A stretch of DNA of 64,000 nt. Source: Gammaproteobacteria bacterium (GTDB lineage Bacteria; Pseudomonadota; Gammaproteobacteria; SZUA-140). Below the pieces are notes generated by a model. That model saw only the letters and a list, made by a program, of their open reading frames with translations. It made no database searches and was not told the origin of the DNA. Within the stretch, counting starts at the first letter, position 1, and every line of letters begins with the position of its first letter. Shown one piece after another: positions 54,801 through 64,000 of the stretch. The stretch covers positions 149,176 through 213,175 of the forward strand of contig WFVD01000026.1 in assembly GCA_015491865.1 (NCBI GenBank), written 5' to 3'. The translations under genes were made by a program, and so were the position numbers.

Positions 54801-55774
54801 GCCACCTGATGGGGGGGGTGTTGCAGATTCCGGTCGATTTTGAGCAGGAATCACTGGTCATGGCGCTGGATTATCTGATTCTGCCACCGCCGCAGGTGAC
54901 CGGCCAATCCTCCATCGCGAGTGATGATGTGAGCCCAAAAAGCCTGCCGGCAATGAAGATCAATAGTCGCTATTTTAGTTATGCCGATCTGCCGCTGGGC
55001 AGCCTGAAACTGCAGGCCACAAGGCGACCGGCAGGACTGCATATCACACAGCTAACGCTGCGATCACCACTGATGGCATTAACAATGAATGGTGACTGGA
55101 CGGTGACAAATAGCGCGCAGCACTCCGTTTTTAACATCACCATTAACAGTGATGACCTGGGTGAGATGTTATCAACATTTGATATTGCCGATAGTATTCG
55201 TGGCGGTCAGAGTGAAATCGGCATCATCGCGCACTGGCCGGGTGCGCCGAGCGCCTTCGCGCTGGAACGGCTCAGTGGTAACATGCATCTCAAAGTGAAA
55301 AAGGGGCGGCTATTAGAGGTGGAGCCGGGGGCTGGTCGGATTTTTGGACTGATCAGCTTACAGTCGATACCACGTCGTTTGACGCTTGATTTTAGTGATA
55401 TGTTCAAAAAAGGGTTTAGCTTTGATCGCATGGAAGGCGACTTTGAGATTAATAATGGAGATGCAACGACGTCGAACTTTAGCGTGGTAGGGCCATCTGC
55501 AACAATTTCAATGGCCGGCCGGGTCGGGCTGGCTACAAAAGATTATGATCAGGATGTAATTGTGGAGCCTCACGTGGCATCATCGCTGCCGGTGGTGGGC
55601 GCTGTCGTAGGCAGTTTGGGGATTGGCGCGGCAATACTATTGGCACAGAAACTGCTTAATCTGAATGAGGTAACGCAGGTGCGATACAGCGTCAAAGGGT
55701 CGTGGGACGACCCGATCGTCACCCGTGAGAAGGTGTCGGTGCCGGATAGTGGCAGTGAGATACAGGAAAAATGA
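51887..55774 (+). CDS. yhdP: YhdP/TIGR02099 large AsmA-like envelope protein
   Basis: A 1295-residue protein with an N-terminal anchor (about residues 7-33) and a huge periplasmic part of beta-rich AsmA-like repeats. The C-terminus has the hallmark segment SMAGRVGLATKDYDQDVIVEPHV (in parts) then LPVVGAVVGSLGIGAAILLAQ. YhdP helps high-flux phospholipid transport to the outer membrane. The mla operon, which moves phospholipid in the reverse direction, lies a few genes downstream. Start is GTG; no close ribosome site. Confidence 0.94.
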   Translation: MIRATLSRCWMLVAVSIIVVALLISSARLLLPYLATYHQQVEAMISDAVGARVEVSSMEAAWHGAGPLLKLHGVRVLNDGDSELLNFDHGSIGLNLLQSIRYRSLQIGNLVVSGIKLIITRDEAGKISVAGLEAGAGDDSDEALAQHQAENQQALLRWLLTQSRMAIESSEVTWRDLKKGGRELHFSNIAFKLRNQGNRHQLDGAAELPAHLGRTFSFAIDIDGDLQAQQEWRVQGYIEGAVLQLAPWLEEEAPAGVRVDKGVVETRLWFEWQDAALQRVEGDFSLQQLLLTSVGNGEQSMNVDLLSGEYAWKRSATGWTLSVDHFLLERDSRVWPPSRFSVATSTEADGAQVVEAKLGYIDIDDLNTLLQISDQVDERLRRQLLAFAPTGELREGYLHYWDPSRDNKQDYRYTLASRFDGVGINAVGKLPGLNGLGGHVRLDNSGGYLALTQMSGEIEIPTLFRAPLTVTALAGELYWQSGEGGWRVESRALNVENSDLELSLELALTGGSSTPEIALLATFNAPSVANISHYLPVGIMPAASVGWLDRAIVGGNASAGQVIFYGPLDRRFPYEESPGLFDIRFNLTDGILDYAPGWPRLEEMEAEVIFAGSGMQINAVAAKILDADVTQVSARVKSFRAHPALLEIDGQAQGHARETLNFLRRSPLNARFGAFTEGAEVTAGRSELDLSLQLPLAKLPAKVNGVVHFEGADFYLAERAVDILDVNGALHFSEAGIEIRQAQARLLGMESVLHAATLPVATGEGSTVISAVGSAAAADVQRLLPSPLFQRLDGRAAWQALLTIPARGAEKKGLSLRVTSDLKGMGVDFPEPLGKSAQQAKKLVLETVFPRRLNVPMTVQYGSQLRGILDLDGKMALQRGTLTFGGALPSMPTQRLIRIDGKLKRLSLAEWLPVIAAAKDDTGSRRAAVEVEQLNLEIEQLLAFERNFHYTTLALALESKGGASLWRGDISSHLMGGVLQIPVDFEQESLVMALDYLILPPPQVTGQSSIASDDVSPKSLPAMKINSRYFSYADLPLGSLKLQATRRPAGLHITQLTLRSPLMALTMNGDWTVTNSAQHSVFNITINSDDLGEMLSTFDIADSIRGGQSEIGIIAHWPGAPSAFALERLSGNMHLKVKKGRLLEVEPGAGRIFGLISLQSIPRRLTLDFSDMFKKGFSFDRMEGDFEINNGDATTSNFSVVGPSATISMAGRVGLATKDYDQDVIVEPHVASSLPVVGAVVGSLGIGAAILLAQKLLNLNEVTQVRYSVKGSWDDPIVTREKVSVPDSGSEIQEK

Positions 55775-55926
55775 ACAGGTGTCCTCAGAAGCGAAAAAGG
55801 AAGAGTGTTGTGTCGGTTAATAACAAAGAAACAGATAGCGACTTGAGTGGTGAAAAAGGGTTGATTCGGAGTCTTGATGCGATGCAGCTACGAGCGGTCA
55901 GCTGCCCCTTGATGGGGAGATTGTGA
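55771..55926 (+). CDS. Possible 51-residue linking ORF between yhdP and the amidase gene
   Basis: The frame begins in ATGA at the yhdP stop and ends in TGATG at the start of the amidase gene, so both borders overlap. The product is basic at the N-terminus (NRCPQKRKRKS) with no known motif. It may be only a translational bridge or chance. Confidence 0.25.
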   Translation: MNRCPQKRKRKSVVSVNNKETDSDLSGEKGLIRSLDAMQLRAVSCPLMGRL

Positions 55927-56750
55927 TGAGCCGTGTTGCTGCGATACAGATGGCATCAGGGCCTAATGTAGGGGCAAACCTGATCGAGGTGAAGCGCTTG
56001 ATCGCGATAGCGATTGACAGCGGTGCGGAGCTGATCGTGCTGCCTGAGAACTTCGCCATCATGGGACTCACCGAAGAGGACAAGGTGGAGCTGCGCGAAG
56101 AGGAGGGTGACGGCCCGATCCAGACCTTTCTTGCACAACAGGCGAAGGATAACGGAGTGTGGATTGTGGGGGGCACCATCCCGCTGGTCTCCGCAGATGA
56201 CAACAAGGTTCGTGCAGCGTGCCTGCTTTTTGATGCGGCGGGAAAGCAGGTGGCGCGTTATGACAAGATTCATCTTTTTGATGTGCTGCTGGAAGAGAAT
56301 AAAGAGAGTTATATCGAATCGGAGACAATAGAAGCGGGTGATCGCTGCGTCGTTGTTGATACACCGTTTGGGCGGCTTGGTATGGCGATCTGTTATGACC
56401 TGCGTTTTCCCGAGCTTTTCAGAGCGTTGCTGGACCAGGGGGTTGAAATCATTGCGGTGCCTTCCGCCTTTACCGCGATTACCGGTCGTGCCCACTGGGA
56501 GATGCTGGTGCGAGCGCGTGCGATTGAAAACCTCAGTTATGTGATCGCAGCAGCTCAGGGTGGCTACCATGTCAATGGCCGTGAGACCTATGGGGACAGC
56601 ATGATTGTGGATCCATGGGGCAGTGTACTGGACCGACTACCAAATGGCTCCGGGGTGATATCGGCCGAGATAGACCCGCAGCGGCTGGCGCAGACGCGTC
56701 AGAACTTCCCCTCAATATCGCACCGCAAGATCTTTTGCGAGGCAACATGA
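55926..56750 (+). CDS. Nitrilase-family amidase, Nit2/deaminated-glutathione amidase-like
   Basis: A 274-residue carbon-nitrogen hydrolase starting MSRVAAIQMASG. The catalytic triad is visible: E41 in LPENFA, K114 in YDKIHLFD and C156 in AICYDLRFPELFR. DVLLEENKESYIES is typical of the Nit1/Nit2 branch, whose members hydrolyse deaminated glutathione or alpha-ketoglutaramate. A repair amidase is therefore probable. Followed by tldD after 24 bases. Confidence 0.88.
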   Translation: MSRVAAIQMASGPNVGANLIEVKRLIAIAIDSGAELIVLPENFAIMGLTEEDKVELREEEGDGPIQTFLAQQAKDNGVWIVGGTIPLVSADDNKVRAACLLFDAAGKQVARYDKIHLFDVLLEENKESYIESETIEAGDRCVVVDTPFGRLGMAICYDLRFPELFRALLDQGVEIIAVPSAFTAITGRAHWEMLVRARAIENLSYVIAAAQGGYHVNGRETYGDSMIVDPWGSVLDRLPNGSGVISAEIDPQRLAQTRQNFPSISHRKIFCEAT

Positions 56751-56774
56751 CCAGCAGAAGGATTGCGTAATTTA

Positions 56775-58229
56775 ATGACAGAAACAGCAGGTTTATCGAT
56801 TGATAGTGTGCAGCAGCAGCTGCTTGCACCGAGTGGTCTGGGGATCAATGAGCTGGAGCGGGTGCTCGCCTCCATTATGCAGCACAATGTGGACTATGCC
56901 GACCTCTATTTTCAGGCGAGCCGTTTTGAATCGTGGACACTGGAAGATGGCATCGTCACCGATGGTGTCCACAGTGTGGAGCGGGGGGTGGGCGCGCGTG
57001 CTGTCAGTGGTGAAAAGAGCGGTTTTGCCTATTCCGATGAAATTGCCCTGCCGGCGCTGCAGGAGGCGGCAACCGCCGCACGCGCCATCGCGCGCCAGGG
57101 GCAGGAGAAACAGATAAAGGCGTGGACGCGTACAGCAGGGCATCGCCTCTATCTGCCAACCGATCCGCTGAGCAGCCTGGGTGATCGGGCGAAGATTGAA
57201 CTACTGGAGATGGTTGACCGTGAGGCGCGTAAGCTTGACCCGCGGGTGAAGCAGGTGATCGCTTCACTCGCCGGTGGTGACGACACCATTTTGCTGCTTG
57301 CCAGCGACGGCACCCACGCGGCCGATGTGCGCCCACTGGTACGCCTTAATGTCACTGTCATTGTTGAACAGGATGGCCGCCGTGAGCAGGGGAATTCGGG
57401 AGGGGGCTGTCGTCGTGACTACCACTATTTCATTGATGAAGCGCGCGCGCTCGGCTACACCCGAGAGGCGGTGCGTCAGGCGCTGGTCAACCTCGAAGCG
57501 CAAGATGCACCCGCTGGTACAATGCAGGTGGTGCTCGGTTCCGGCTGGCCTGGGGTGTTGCTGCATGAGGCGATTGGGCACGGTCTTGAAGGCGATTTTA
57601 ATCGTAAAGGTACCTCGGCATTTTCGGGCCGCGTGGGTGAGCGCGTCGCTTCCGATCTCTGCACCGTGGTCGATGACGGCACACTGGCGCAACGTCGTGG
57701 CTCGTTAAATATAGATGATGAAGGGGTACCCACAGAGAATACTGTATTGATTGAAAAGGGTGTGCTCAAAGGCTATATGCAGGACAAACTCAACGCACGC
57801 CTGATGGGCGTCGCCTCAACCGGCAACGGGCGGCGTGAATCTTACGCGCACCTGCCGATGCCGCGCATGACCAATACCTATATGTTACCGGGGCCGCATG
57901 CGCCAGAAGAGATTATCGCATCCGTTAAAAATGGCCTTTATGCGGTTAACTTTGGGGGGGGGCAGGTGGATATCACCTCCGGTAAATTTGTCTTCTCTGC
58001 CAGTGAGGCCTATATGATTGAGAACGGTAAAGTGACCTTTCCGGTGAAAGGGGCGACATTGATCGGTAGCGGCCCCGATGTGCTGCAGCGGGTGACGATG
58101 GTGGGCGATGATCTCGCGCTGGATGCCGGTGTCGGCACCTGCGGTAAAGAGGGGCAGAGTGTGCCGGTCGGTGTTGGTCAGCCAACACTGCTGATTGATG
58201 GTCTCACCGTTGGAGGGACCAACGTATGA
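56775..58229 (+). CDS. tldD: Metalloprotease subunit TldD
   Basis: The ATG at 56775 (484 residues) is chosen over a TTG at 56763. [12 protein letters not shown] near residue 264 is the zinc motif HExxx[15 protein letters not shown] and [17 protein letters not shown] are TldD features. With PmbA it forms the TldDE peptidase that unfolds and processes small modified peptides. Overlaps pmbA by four bases. Confidence 0.96.
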   Translation: MTETAGLSIDSVQQQLLAPSGLGINELERVLASIMQHNVDYADLYFQASRFESWTLEDGIVTDGVHSVERGVGARAVSGEKSGFAYSDEIALPALQEAATAARAIARQGQEKQIKAWTRTAGHRLYLPTDPLSSLGDRAKIELLEMVDREARKLDPRVKQVIASLAGGDDTILLLASDGTHAADVRPLVRLNVTVIVEQDGRREQGNSGGGCRRDYHYFIDEARALGYTREAVRQALVNLEAQDAPAGTMQVVLGSGWPGVLLHEAIGHGLEGDFNRKGTSAFSGRVGERVASDLCTVVDDGTLAQRRGSLNIDDEGVPTENTVLIEKGVLKGYMQDKLNARLMGVASTGNGRRESYAHLPMPRMTNTYMLPGPHAPEEIIASVKNGLYAVNFGGGQVDITSGKFVFSASEAYMIENGKVTFPVKGATLIGSGPDVLQRVTMVGDDLALDAGVGTCGKEGQSVPVGVGQPTLLIDGLTVGGTNV

Positions 58230-59566
58230 GCCGTCGAGATATTGCAAAGGCGCAGGCGGGGCTGGAATCGGTTGCAGAGCAGGTATTGCAGCTGGCGAAA
58301 GAGCGAGGGGCGACTGCAGCAGAGGTGGCGCTGAGTGAAGAGTCGGGGCTATCGGTCAATGTCCGGCTGGGTGAGGTCGAGACCATTGAATTTAATAAAG
58401 ACAAAGGGATCGGTGTGACGGTCTACTTTGGGCAGCGCAAAGGGACCGCCAGCACCGCCGATTTTTCGCGTGCGGCGCTAAATGATGCGGTACGTGCGGC
58501 GTGCAGTATTGCAACTTTTACCGCAGATGATCCTTACACGGGGTTGGCCGATGCGGATCGCATGGCGACCGAGATACCCGATCTCGATCTCAACTACCCG
58601 TGGGATGTCACCCCCGAGATGGCCATTGAGCTGGCGACTGCGTGCGAAGATGCCGCGCGCAGTTATGATGAGCAGATCTCTAATTCTGAAGGGGCCAGCC
58701 TCTCCAGTCACGAGGGGACGCGTGTCTACGCCAATAGCCACGGCTTTATCGGCGGCTATTCGACGACGCGCCACAGCATGAGCTGTAGTGTGATTGCGGA
58801 AGATAAAAATGGCATGCAGCGTGATTACTGGTATTCCGTTGCGCGTGATCGCAGTGATCTTGAATCTGCGTTTGAGATCGGAAACAAGAGCGCTGCGCGC
58901 ACCTTGCAGCGGCTTGGTGGTCGCCGCCTTGAAACCAGCAAGGTACCAGTGCTGTTTGCTGCCGATGTGGCGGGCAGCCTGATTTCGCATATGATCTCAG
59001 CGATCCGCGGTGGCAATCTTTATCGAAAATCCTCTTTCCTGCTCGACAAACTGGGTGAGCAGATCTTCCCTGATTTTGTTCATATACATGAAAAACCACA
59101 TATGAAAAAGGTGCTGGGCAGTGCTCCGTACGATAGCGAGGGTGTCGCCACCTATGCGCGCGACCTGGTGCGTGACGGGGTGTTGCAGGGCTATGTTCTC
59201 GATAGCTATGCGGCGCGCAAGCTAAAGATGGAAAGCACCGCAAACTCGGGTGGCGTGCATAATGTGCTGATCGAAGCGGGTGAGCTGGACCAGCAGGGGC
59301 TGCTGCGTGAAATGGGCAATGGACTGCTGGTGACAGAACTGCTCGGCATGGGGGTCAATACCGTCACGGGTGACTACTCTCGTGGTGCCGCTGGCTTCTG
59401 GGTTGAAAATGGCGTGATCGCCTACCCGGTTGATGAGATCACCATCGCCAGCAATCTCAGCGACATGTTTATGCAGTTACAGGCGGTCGGGAATGATATT
59501 GACTATCGCGGCAACATCAAATGTGGTTCACTGCTAGTTGATGCAATGACCATTGCGGGCACATAA
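58226..59566 (+). CDS. pmbA: Metalloprotease subunit PmbA/TldE
   Basis: A 446-residue homologue of TldD without the HExxxH motif, as expected. [22 protein letters not shown] and VKNGV-type segments mark the family ([21 protein letters not shown]). It forms the non-catalytic half of TldDE. Overlapping ATGA with tldD shows coupled translation; the two genes are more often separated in E. coli. Confidence 0.96.
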   Translation: MSRRDIAKAQAGLESVAEQVLQLAKERGATAAEVALSEESGLSVNVRLGEVETIEFNKDKGIGVTVYFGQRKGTASTADFSRAALNDAVRAACSIATFTADDPYTGLADADRMATEIPDLDLNYPWDVTPEMAIELATACEDAARSYDEQISNSEGASLSSHEGTRVYANSHGFIGGYSTTRHSMSCSVIAEDKNGMQRDYWYSVARDRSDLESAFEIGNKSAARTLQRLGGRRLETSKVPVLFAADVAGSLISHMISAIRGGNLYRKSSFLLDKLGEQIFPDFVHIHEKPHMKKVLGSAPYDSEGVATYARDLVRDGVLQGYVLDSYAARKLKMESTANSGGVHNVLIEAGELDQQGLLREMGNGLLVTELLGMGVNTVTGDYSRGAAGFWVENGVIAYPVDEITIASNLSDMFMQLQAVGNDIDYRGNIKCGSLLVDAMTIAGT

Positions 59567-59602
59567 GCTGAGAGAAGCCCTCAAACCAATTGATAGACCT
59601 CA

Positions 59603-60421
59603 ATGAGCAATAAAAAAGACAACCTGGTGGAAGTGCGCGGCCTGACATTCAAGTTTGGTTCGCGCATCATCTTTGACGGCATCGACCTTGACCTGCAGCG
59701 CGGAAAAGTGACCGCGATCATGGGGCCGAGCGGTACCGGAAAGACCACGCTGCTGCGCTTGATCGGCGGTCAGGTGAGACCGAGCGGCGGGGCGATATCT
59801 GTCGATGGCCATGAGGTAGCACGCCTGACGCGGCGCGAACTATTTGAGTTGCGTAAACGGATGGGGATGCTCTTCCAGAGCGGCGCACTGCTCACCGATC
59901 TTTCTGTTTTTGATAATGTCGCCTTCCCGTTGCGTGAGCATTCCGGGCTGCCGGAGGCGATGGTGCGTGATCTGGTGCTGATGAAACTGGAGGCTGTCGG
60001 CCTGCGCGGTGCGCAGCGACTCATGCCCAGTGAGCTATCGGGCGGGATGGCGCGGCGAGTGGCGCTGGCGCGTGCGATCGCACTCGACCCGATGATGATT
60101 ATGTACGATGAACCCTTTACCGGGCAGGATCCGATCTCAATGGGTGTGCTGGTCAAACTGATTCGCGATTTGAATGAGGTACTGGGGTTAACCAGTATTA
60201 TCGTGTCGCACGATGTCGCAGAGACTGCCGCTATCGCCGACTATATCTATGTGCTGTCTCAGGGCAAGGTAGTGGGGGAGGGGACGCCGGATGAGCTCCA
60301 CCACGCCAACTCCGAGTGGGTACGCCAGTTTATGCAGGGGATGCCGGATGGGCCGGTACCGTTCCATTATCCCGCCGCAGATTATGCGCAGGAGCTACTG
60401 TCACGCGAGGGGCGGCGATGA
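59603..60421 (+). CDS. mlaF: Phospholipid ABC transporter ATPase MlaF
   Basis: A 272-residue ATPase: Walker [10 protein letters not shown], signature [14 protein letters not shown], Walker [14 protein letters not shown] and H-loop [11 protein letters not shown]-terminal tail contacts MlaB in E. coli. It drives phospholipid movement between membranes. Its TGA overlaps the mlaE ATG. Confidence 0.97.
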   Translation: MSNKKDNLVEVRGLTFKFGSRIIFDGIDLDLQRGKVTAIMGPSGTGKTTLLRLIGGQVRPSGGAISVDGHEVARLTRRELFELRKRMGMLFQSGALLTDLSVFDNVAFPLREHSGLPEAMVRDLVLMKLEAVGLRGAQRLMPSELSGGMARRVALARAIALDPMMIMYDEPFTGQDPISMGVLVKLIRDLNEVLGLTSIIVSHDVAETAAIADYIYVLSQGKVVGEGTPDELHHANSEWVRQFMQGMPDGPVPFHYPAADYAQELLSREGRR

Positions 60422-61197
60422 GCTTTTTCCAGCAGTTAGGCCATCATGCGCTAGCAGCGTTTCAGCGGCTGGGGCGCGCAAACCTTTTTTTATGGACGGT
60501 GCTGGTTGGTGTGCCGGGCCTCCTGTTTCGTCTGCGCCTGCTGATTCAGCAGCTCTTCGCAGTCGGTGTGCTATCACTGGTAATCATTGTTGTGGCGGGG
60601 CTTTTTGTCGGTATGGTGCTGGGGTTGCAGGGTTACTACACGCTGGTTGATTTTGGCGCAGAAGAGTCGCTGGGTGTGATGGTGGCGCTATCGCTGGTGC
60701 GCGAATTGGGACCGGTCGTCGCCGCACTGTTATTTGCAGGGCGCGCGGGTTCGGCATTGACCGCAGAGATCGGTTTGATGAAGACAACCGAGCAGCTTTC
60801 CGGGATGGAGATGATGGCGGTTGATCCACTAAAAAGGGTCATCGCCCCGCGCTTTGTCGCCGGAGTGCTGTCAATGCCCCTGCTGGCCGCCATCTTTAGT
60901 GCGGTAGGGGTCATGGGTGGTTATGTTGCAGGCGTCACGCTGCTGGGGGTCGATGAAGGAGCCTTCTGGTCACAGATGCAGGGGCGGGTAGATTTTCATG
61001 AAGATATCATGAATGGTGTGATCAAGAGCGTTGTGTTTGGTGTTGTTGTGACCTGGATTGCCCTCTTTGAGGGGTATGATGCGGTGCCGACCTCTGAAGG
61101 GGTGAGTCGTGCCACCACGCGCACGGTTGTTTACGCTTCACTGGCAGTGTTAGGGCTGGATTTTGTTTTGACCGCGCTGATGTTTGGTGAAGTGTAA
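60418..61197 (+). CDS. mlaE: Phospholipid ABC transporter permease MlaE
   Basis: Start at the ATG overlapping mlaF (259 residues); a frame-open extension upstream is not needed. Five to six helices; [35 protein letters not shown] is the MlaE core (given in parts by helices 3-4). GMEMMAVDP is the coupling helix with MlaF. Confidence 0.96.
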   Translation: MSFFQQLGHHALAAFQRLGRANLFLWTVLVGVPGLLFRLRLLIQQLFAVGVLSLVIIVVAGLFVGMVLGLQGYYTLVDFGAEESLGVMVALSLVRELGPVVAALLFAGRAGSALTAEIGLMKTTEQLSGMEMMAVDPLKRVIAPRFVAGVLSMPLLAAIFSAVGVMGGYVAGVTLLGVDEGAFWSQMQGRVDFHEDIMNGVIKSVVFGVVVTWIALFEGYDAVPTSEGVSRATTRTVVYASLAVLGLDFVLTALMFGEV

Positions 61198-61226
61198 GTA
61201 AGCATACAGGAAAGAGGGATATTGAG

Positions 61227-61700
61227 ATGCAGAACACTCGATTAGTAGAGACAATGGTTGGGGTTTTTATCGCTGCAGGGGCCGCAGCGCTTCTGATGCT
61301 GGCGATGAAGGTGAGTAACCTCAACGCCTTTTCTGATGTCGAAGGGTATGAAGTGACGGCCCAGTTTGAAAATATCGGCGGCCTTAAGGTGCTCTCGCCG
61401 GTCAGTGTCGGGGGGGTACGTATTGGCCGTGTCTCGGCGATTGACTTTGATCAGGAAGATTACGAAGCGGTGGTAACCATGGCGATCAACCCTCAATATG
61501 ACCGCCTTCCCGTTGACACCTCGGCGAGCATCTTTACCTCGGGGCTGCTGGGTGAGCAGTACATCGGTTTTGAGCCGGGTGGTGAAGAGCGGTTCCTGAA
61601 AGATGGTGACCAGATCACATTGACCCAGTCTGCAATGGTGCTAGAGCAGATTATTGGCCAGTTTATCTTTAGCAAAGCGTCAGAAGGGGGAGGTGAGTAA
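61227..61700 (+). CDS. mlaD: Phospholipid transporter MCE-domain protein MlaD
   Basis: A 157-residue protein with one anchor (about residues 8-28) and a single MCE domain: VTAQFENIGGLKVLSPVSVGGVRIGRVSAI (central part), then TSGLLGEQYIGFEPGG and the short hydrophobic pore helix near the C-terminus. Hexamers form the periplasmic ring on MlaFE. Its TAA overlaps the next ATG. Confidence 0.96.
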   Translation: MQNTRLVETMVGVFIAAGAAALLMLAMKVSNLNAFSDVEGYEVTAQFENIGGLKVLSPVSVGGVRIGRVSAIDFDQEDYEAVVTMAINPQYDRLPVDTSASIFTSGLLGEQYIGFEPGGEERFLKDGDQITLTQSAMVLEQIIGQFIFSKASEGGGE

Positions 61701-63058
61701 TGGGTTTGCGACTGTTGCCAGCAATAGCCCTGAGTGGCTCGTTCTTCTATAGCATAGTGGCGTCTGCTGAAGAGACGCTCTCACTATCGTTAGATGATGC
61801 GGTAGCGCGCGCACTGGATAGCGACCCGCGGATTGAAGAGCGCCTGCAGCTGGTCAATGCGGCACGTGCAATGCTGCAGCGCGCAGAGGGAAGTGATGAT
61901 CTGATTTTTGATGTAAACGCCTTTGTTGGTTTAACCACGCAGGTTGAGGGCGGTTTTTTTGCAGCCGATGGCACCACACCGCGCGCTGATAAATATGATT
62001 ATAACGGACTCACTTCGTGGACCTCTGTGCGCTTCAGCATCATTAAACCGCTCTACACCTTTGGCAAGATTGAACATTTTTCCGATGCGGCGAAGAGTAA
62101 TATTACGGTTAAACAGCAAGATGTACGCCTGCAGCGTGGTGATACCGTGCTGGAGGTGACCCGCGCCTATTACGGTTACCTGGCAGCACGTGATACGCGT
62201 TATCTGTTTGAGGATGTTGAGGGTCGTTTGCAGAAGGCGTTAGATCTGGTGACACGCTGGCTCGAGGAAGAGAAGGGGGATGTACGTCTGGCAGATCTGT
62301 ACGCGCTGCAGAGCGGCTTTGCATTGGTGAAGCGTTACCACGCCAGGGCGGTCTCTGTTGAAGCGATCGCGCTAGCGGGGTTGAAAATGTTGACTGGGCT
62401 TGATCGCAGCGTTGAACTTGAATTGGCCGATAGCCGCATTCGTCCAGTCGAGCTGCCCACCGCAGAACTCGAAGAGCTACAACAGCTGGCACTCTCCCGG
62501 CGCCCCGAGATGAGGCAGTTAGAGGCGGGATTGCAGGCGCGGCGTTCACTCGTGGCGGCACATCGAGCAACAAAACTTCCCAATCTTTATGCAGGTGTAG
62601 CAGGGATGGCCTCTTTTTCTCCGGGGCGAGAAAAATTAGATAACCCCTACCTTTATGACCCTTTTAATAACTACGGCGCGACGCCCCTGGTTGGGATGAA
62701 ATGGAGCTGGGCAAGTGGTGTGCAGGCGGCCGAAGTGGCTGAGGCCAACGCAGCGTTAGCGGCGCTGACCGAGCGCTCCTCGTTTGCACAGCAGGGAATC
62801 CCCTTTCAGGTAGCAGAGCAGTATCACCAGGTACAGGGGCACTATAATGCGGTGATGGAACTCAAAAAGGGGAGTCGTGCCGCGCGTCGCTGGATGATGA
62901 GTCGTTACGTCGATTTTGAAGCGGGGCTTGAAGAGGCTGAGGCGATATTGGCGGCATTCCAGGGGTATGTGCTGGTCTATAGCGATTACCTGATGGCAGT
63001 GAACGACTATAATATGCACGTCGCGCGACTGCGCTATGTGAGCGGAGATTATTTATGA
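61700..63058 (+). CDS. TolC-family outer membrane protein inside the mla operon
   Basis: A 452-residue precursor with signal peptide (ending VASA, about residue 23). Two OEP domains are visible: LSLDDAVARALDSDPRIEERL opens the first, LQQLALSRRPEMRQLEAGLQARRSLVAAHRA the second; RFSIIKPLYTFGK is the outer-membrane strand region of the TolC fold. Both borders overlap (TAATG with mlaD; ATGA with mlaC), so it is made with the Mla proteins. Standard mla operons have no TolC protein here. It might offer an outer membrane exit or docking partner for the MCE ring. Confidence 0.88.
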   Translation: MGLRLLPAIALSGSFFYSIVASAEETLSLSLDDAVARALDSDPRIEERLQLVNAARAMLQRAEGSDDLIFDVNAFVGLTTQVEGGFFAADGTTPRADKYDYNGLTSWTSVRFSIIKPLYTFGKIEHFSDAAKSNITVKQQDVRLQRGDTVLEVTRAYYGYLAARDTRYLFEDVEGRLQKALDLVTRWLEEEKGDVRLADLYALQSGFALVKRYHARAVSVEAIALAGLKMLTGLDRSVELELADSRIRPVELPTAELEELQQLALSRRPEMRQLEAGLQARRSLVAAHRATKLPNLYAGVAGMASFSPGREKLDNPYLYDPFNNYGATPLVGMKWSWASGVQAAEVAEANAALAALTERSSFAQQGIPFQVAEQYHQVQGHYNAVMELKKGSRAARRWMMSRYVDFEAGLEEAEAILAAFQGYVLVYSDYLMAVNDYNMHVARLRYVSGDYL

Positions 63059-63675
63059 AACGACTAGCGGCCATTCTCTTTTTATACCTTGTGACGCTGC
63101 TGCCTGCTGGCAGTGTCGCTGCCACAGTGCCAGCACAGCAGCTGGTGATGGAGACAACGGCCGAGATGCTTTCATTGATCGAGGCCGAACGAGAAAAGAT
63201 TAAGGCGCGACCGGTCTACATCTATGAGCTGGTGGAAGGGGTGATCCTGCCGCATTTTGATTTTGAGCGGATGGGGCGGCTCGTACTCGGTAAGCACTGG
63301 CGCAAGGCAAACAAGGTGCAGCGAGAACAGTTTATCAAAGAGTTTAGTTTTCTACTGGTACGCACCTACGCCACGGCGATGATGGATTACTCCGGGCAGA
63401 AGGTGATCTACCTGCCGTTTCGCGAAGGAAAAGATAAAAGTGAAGCGATTGTCAGAACCGAAATCGACCAGAAAGGTGGGCTGCCGATACCGATCGACTA
63501 TTCGCTTCACCTCAAGAATGGCGAATGGAAGGTCTATGACGTTAAGATCGACGCGGTGAGTCTGGTCATGAACTACCGTACCACCTTTTCAGGTGAGATC
63601 CGCAAACTGAAAGGGATTGATGGCCTGATTGCAAAGTTGCAAAAGCGTAACCAGGAAGCGCGTGATGGTGCGTAG
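63055..63675 (+). CDS. mlaC: Periplasmic phospholipid-binding protein MlaC
   Basis: A 206-residue precursor with signal peptide (cleavage near residue 22). MlaC domain includes ILPHFDFERMGRLVLGKHWRKA and YDVKIDAVSLVMNYRTTFSGEIRK (shown in parts). It ferries phospholipid between MlaA and MlaD. The mlaB start lies inside its last codons. Confidence 0.95.
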   Translation: MKRLAAILFLYLVTLLPAGSVAATVPAQQLVMETTAEMLSLIEAEREKIKARPVYIYELVEGVILPHFDFERMGRLVLGKHWRKANKVQREQFIKEFSFLLVRTYATAMMDYSGQKVIYLPFREGKDKSEAIVRTEIDQKGGLPIPIDYSLHLKNGEWKVYDVKIDAVSLVMNYRTTFSGEIRKLKGIDGLIAKLQKRNQEARDGA

Positions 63676-64000
63676 TCGTGGCGCTGCTGTACTTCAACAG
63701 CAGGCCAGTGGGCGCTTGTTACTGCAGGGTGAACTCAGTTTTTCCAGCGTGCCGGAGCTGTTGAATGAAGGCAAGCGTCTGCAGCCGGGGAGTGACGGAG
63801 TCGTGGTTGATCTACAGGGGGTGACCCGCACCGATAGTGCCGGACTTGCACTCATGGTGGAGTGGACGCGTAATGCCCGCGCCCAGGGTGTTGGCATCAC
63901 CTTTGTTAATATTCCGCAACAGATGATGGCGTTGATCCGCCTGAGCGGCCTCGAAGAGGTTCTCTCTCTCTCTCCCTCCACCCCTTCAGCGGAAAAGGGC
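63665..64000 (+). CDS. mlaB: STAS-domain protein MlaB, 3' end outside the window
   Basis: The ATG at 63665 overlaps the mlaC stop by 11 bases; the frame runs without stop to the end of the window (112 residues seen). VVVDLQGVTRTDSAGLALMVEW is the STAS core, where DSAG carries the conserved Ser. MlaB binds and activates MlaF. Ser/Pro-rich end (SLSPSTPSAEK) suggests the gene is almost complete. Confidence 0.93.
   Translation, partial: MVRSRGAAVLQQQASGRLLLQGELSFSSVPELLNEGKRLQPGSDGVVVDLQGVTRTDSAGLALMVEWTRNARAQGVGITFVNIPQQMMALIRLSGLEEVLSLSPSTPSAEKG

Overview
The window looks like a contiguous chromosomal segment of a free-living, aerobic or microaerobic gammaproteobacterium. Typical gammaproteobacterial gene neighbourhoods support this: ftsY-ftsE-ftsX-rpoH; pilB-pilC-pilD-coaE-zapD-yacG; maf-rng-yhdP-tldD-pmbA; mlaFED-mlaC-mlaB; and bioB-F-H-C-D. 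I saw no rRNA, tRNA, CRISPR array, insertion sequence or phage gene. The oxidase cluster and the conserved core resemble what is found in sulfur-oxidising and related respiratory Gammaproteobacteria, but no gene here fixes the genus.

Region 1 (1-15.3 kb) is the unusual part: a respiratory cluster built around a divergent cbb3-type (C-family) haem-copper oxidase. It has a CcoN-like catalytic subunit with all six metal-binding histidines and the active-site tyrosine, and a CcoO-like monohaem subunit with a long insertion, but no dihaem CcoP. Instead there are a haem-free two-helix subunit, several tiny one-helix peptides missing from standard gene calls, a CcoS-like assembly protein, a membrane-anchored monohaem cytochrome c, a membrane-anchored SUMF1-fold protein lacking the copper cysteines of formylglycine-generating enzyme, and several unknown membrane proteins. 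A second block (11.6-15.3 kb) adds CcoG, a short paralogue of the haem-free subunit, a FixH/YtkA-like lipoprotein, a Cys/His-rich protein and a four-helix fragment-like relative of haem-copper oxidase subunit I. Between the blocks lies a fused transporter/spermidine-synthase-like protein.

Region 2 (15.5-34.5 kb) is housekeeping: gamma-glutamyltransferase, a YfhL-type ferredoxin, coaD, rsmD, an M16 peptidase pair, ftsYEX, rpoH under a perfect CIRCE operator, the complete late biotin operon opposite comF, a YfaZ-type outer membrane protein, a Nudix-ThiE fusion, yacG, zapD and coaE.

Region 3 (34.5-49.5 kb, minus strand) holds the type IV pilus genes pilD, pilC, pilB, pilA, pilR and pilS, interleaved with four predicted membrane glycosylation genes: a TMTC-like GT-C protein with TPRs between pilA and pilB, two tandem DUF2723/TMEM260-like proteins, and a DPM1-like polyprenyl-phosphate hexose synthase fused to GtrA. 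Together they form a plausible donor-synthase plus transferase set for O-glycosylating the pilin or another exported protein, built from relatives of eukaryotic O-mannosylation enzymes. A good sigma-54 promoter precedes pilA and fits control by the adjacent PilS/PilR.

Region 4 (49.6-64 kb, plus strand) runs maf, rng, yhdP, a nitrilase-family amidase, tldD and pmbA, then the Mla phospholipid-transport operon. A TolC-family outer membrane protein is translationally coupled between mlaD and mlaC. The window ends inside mlaB.
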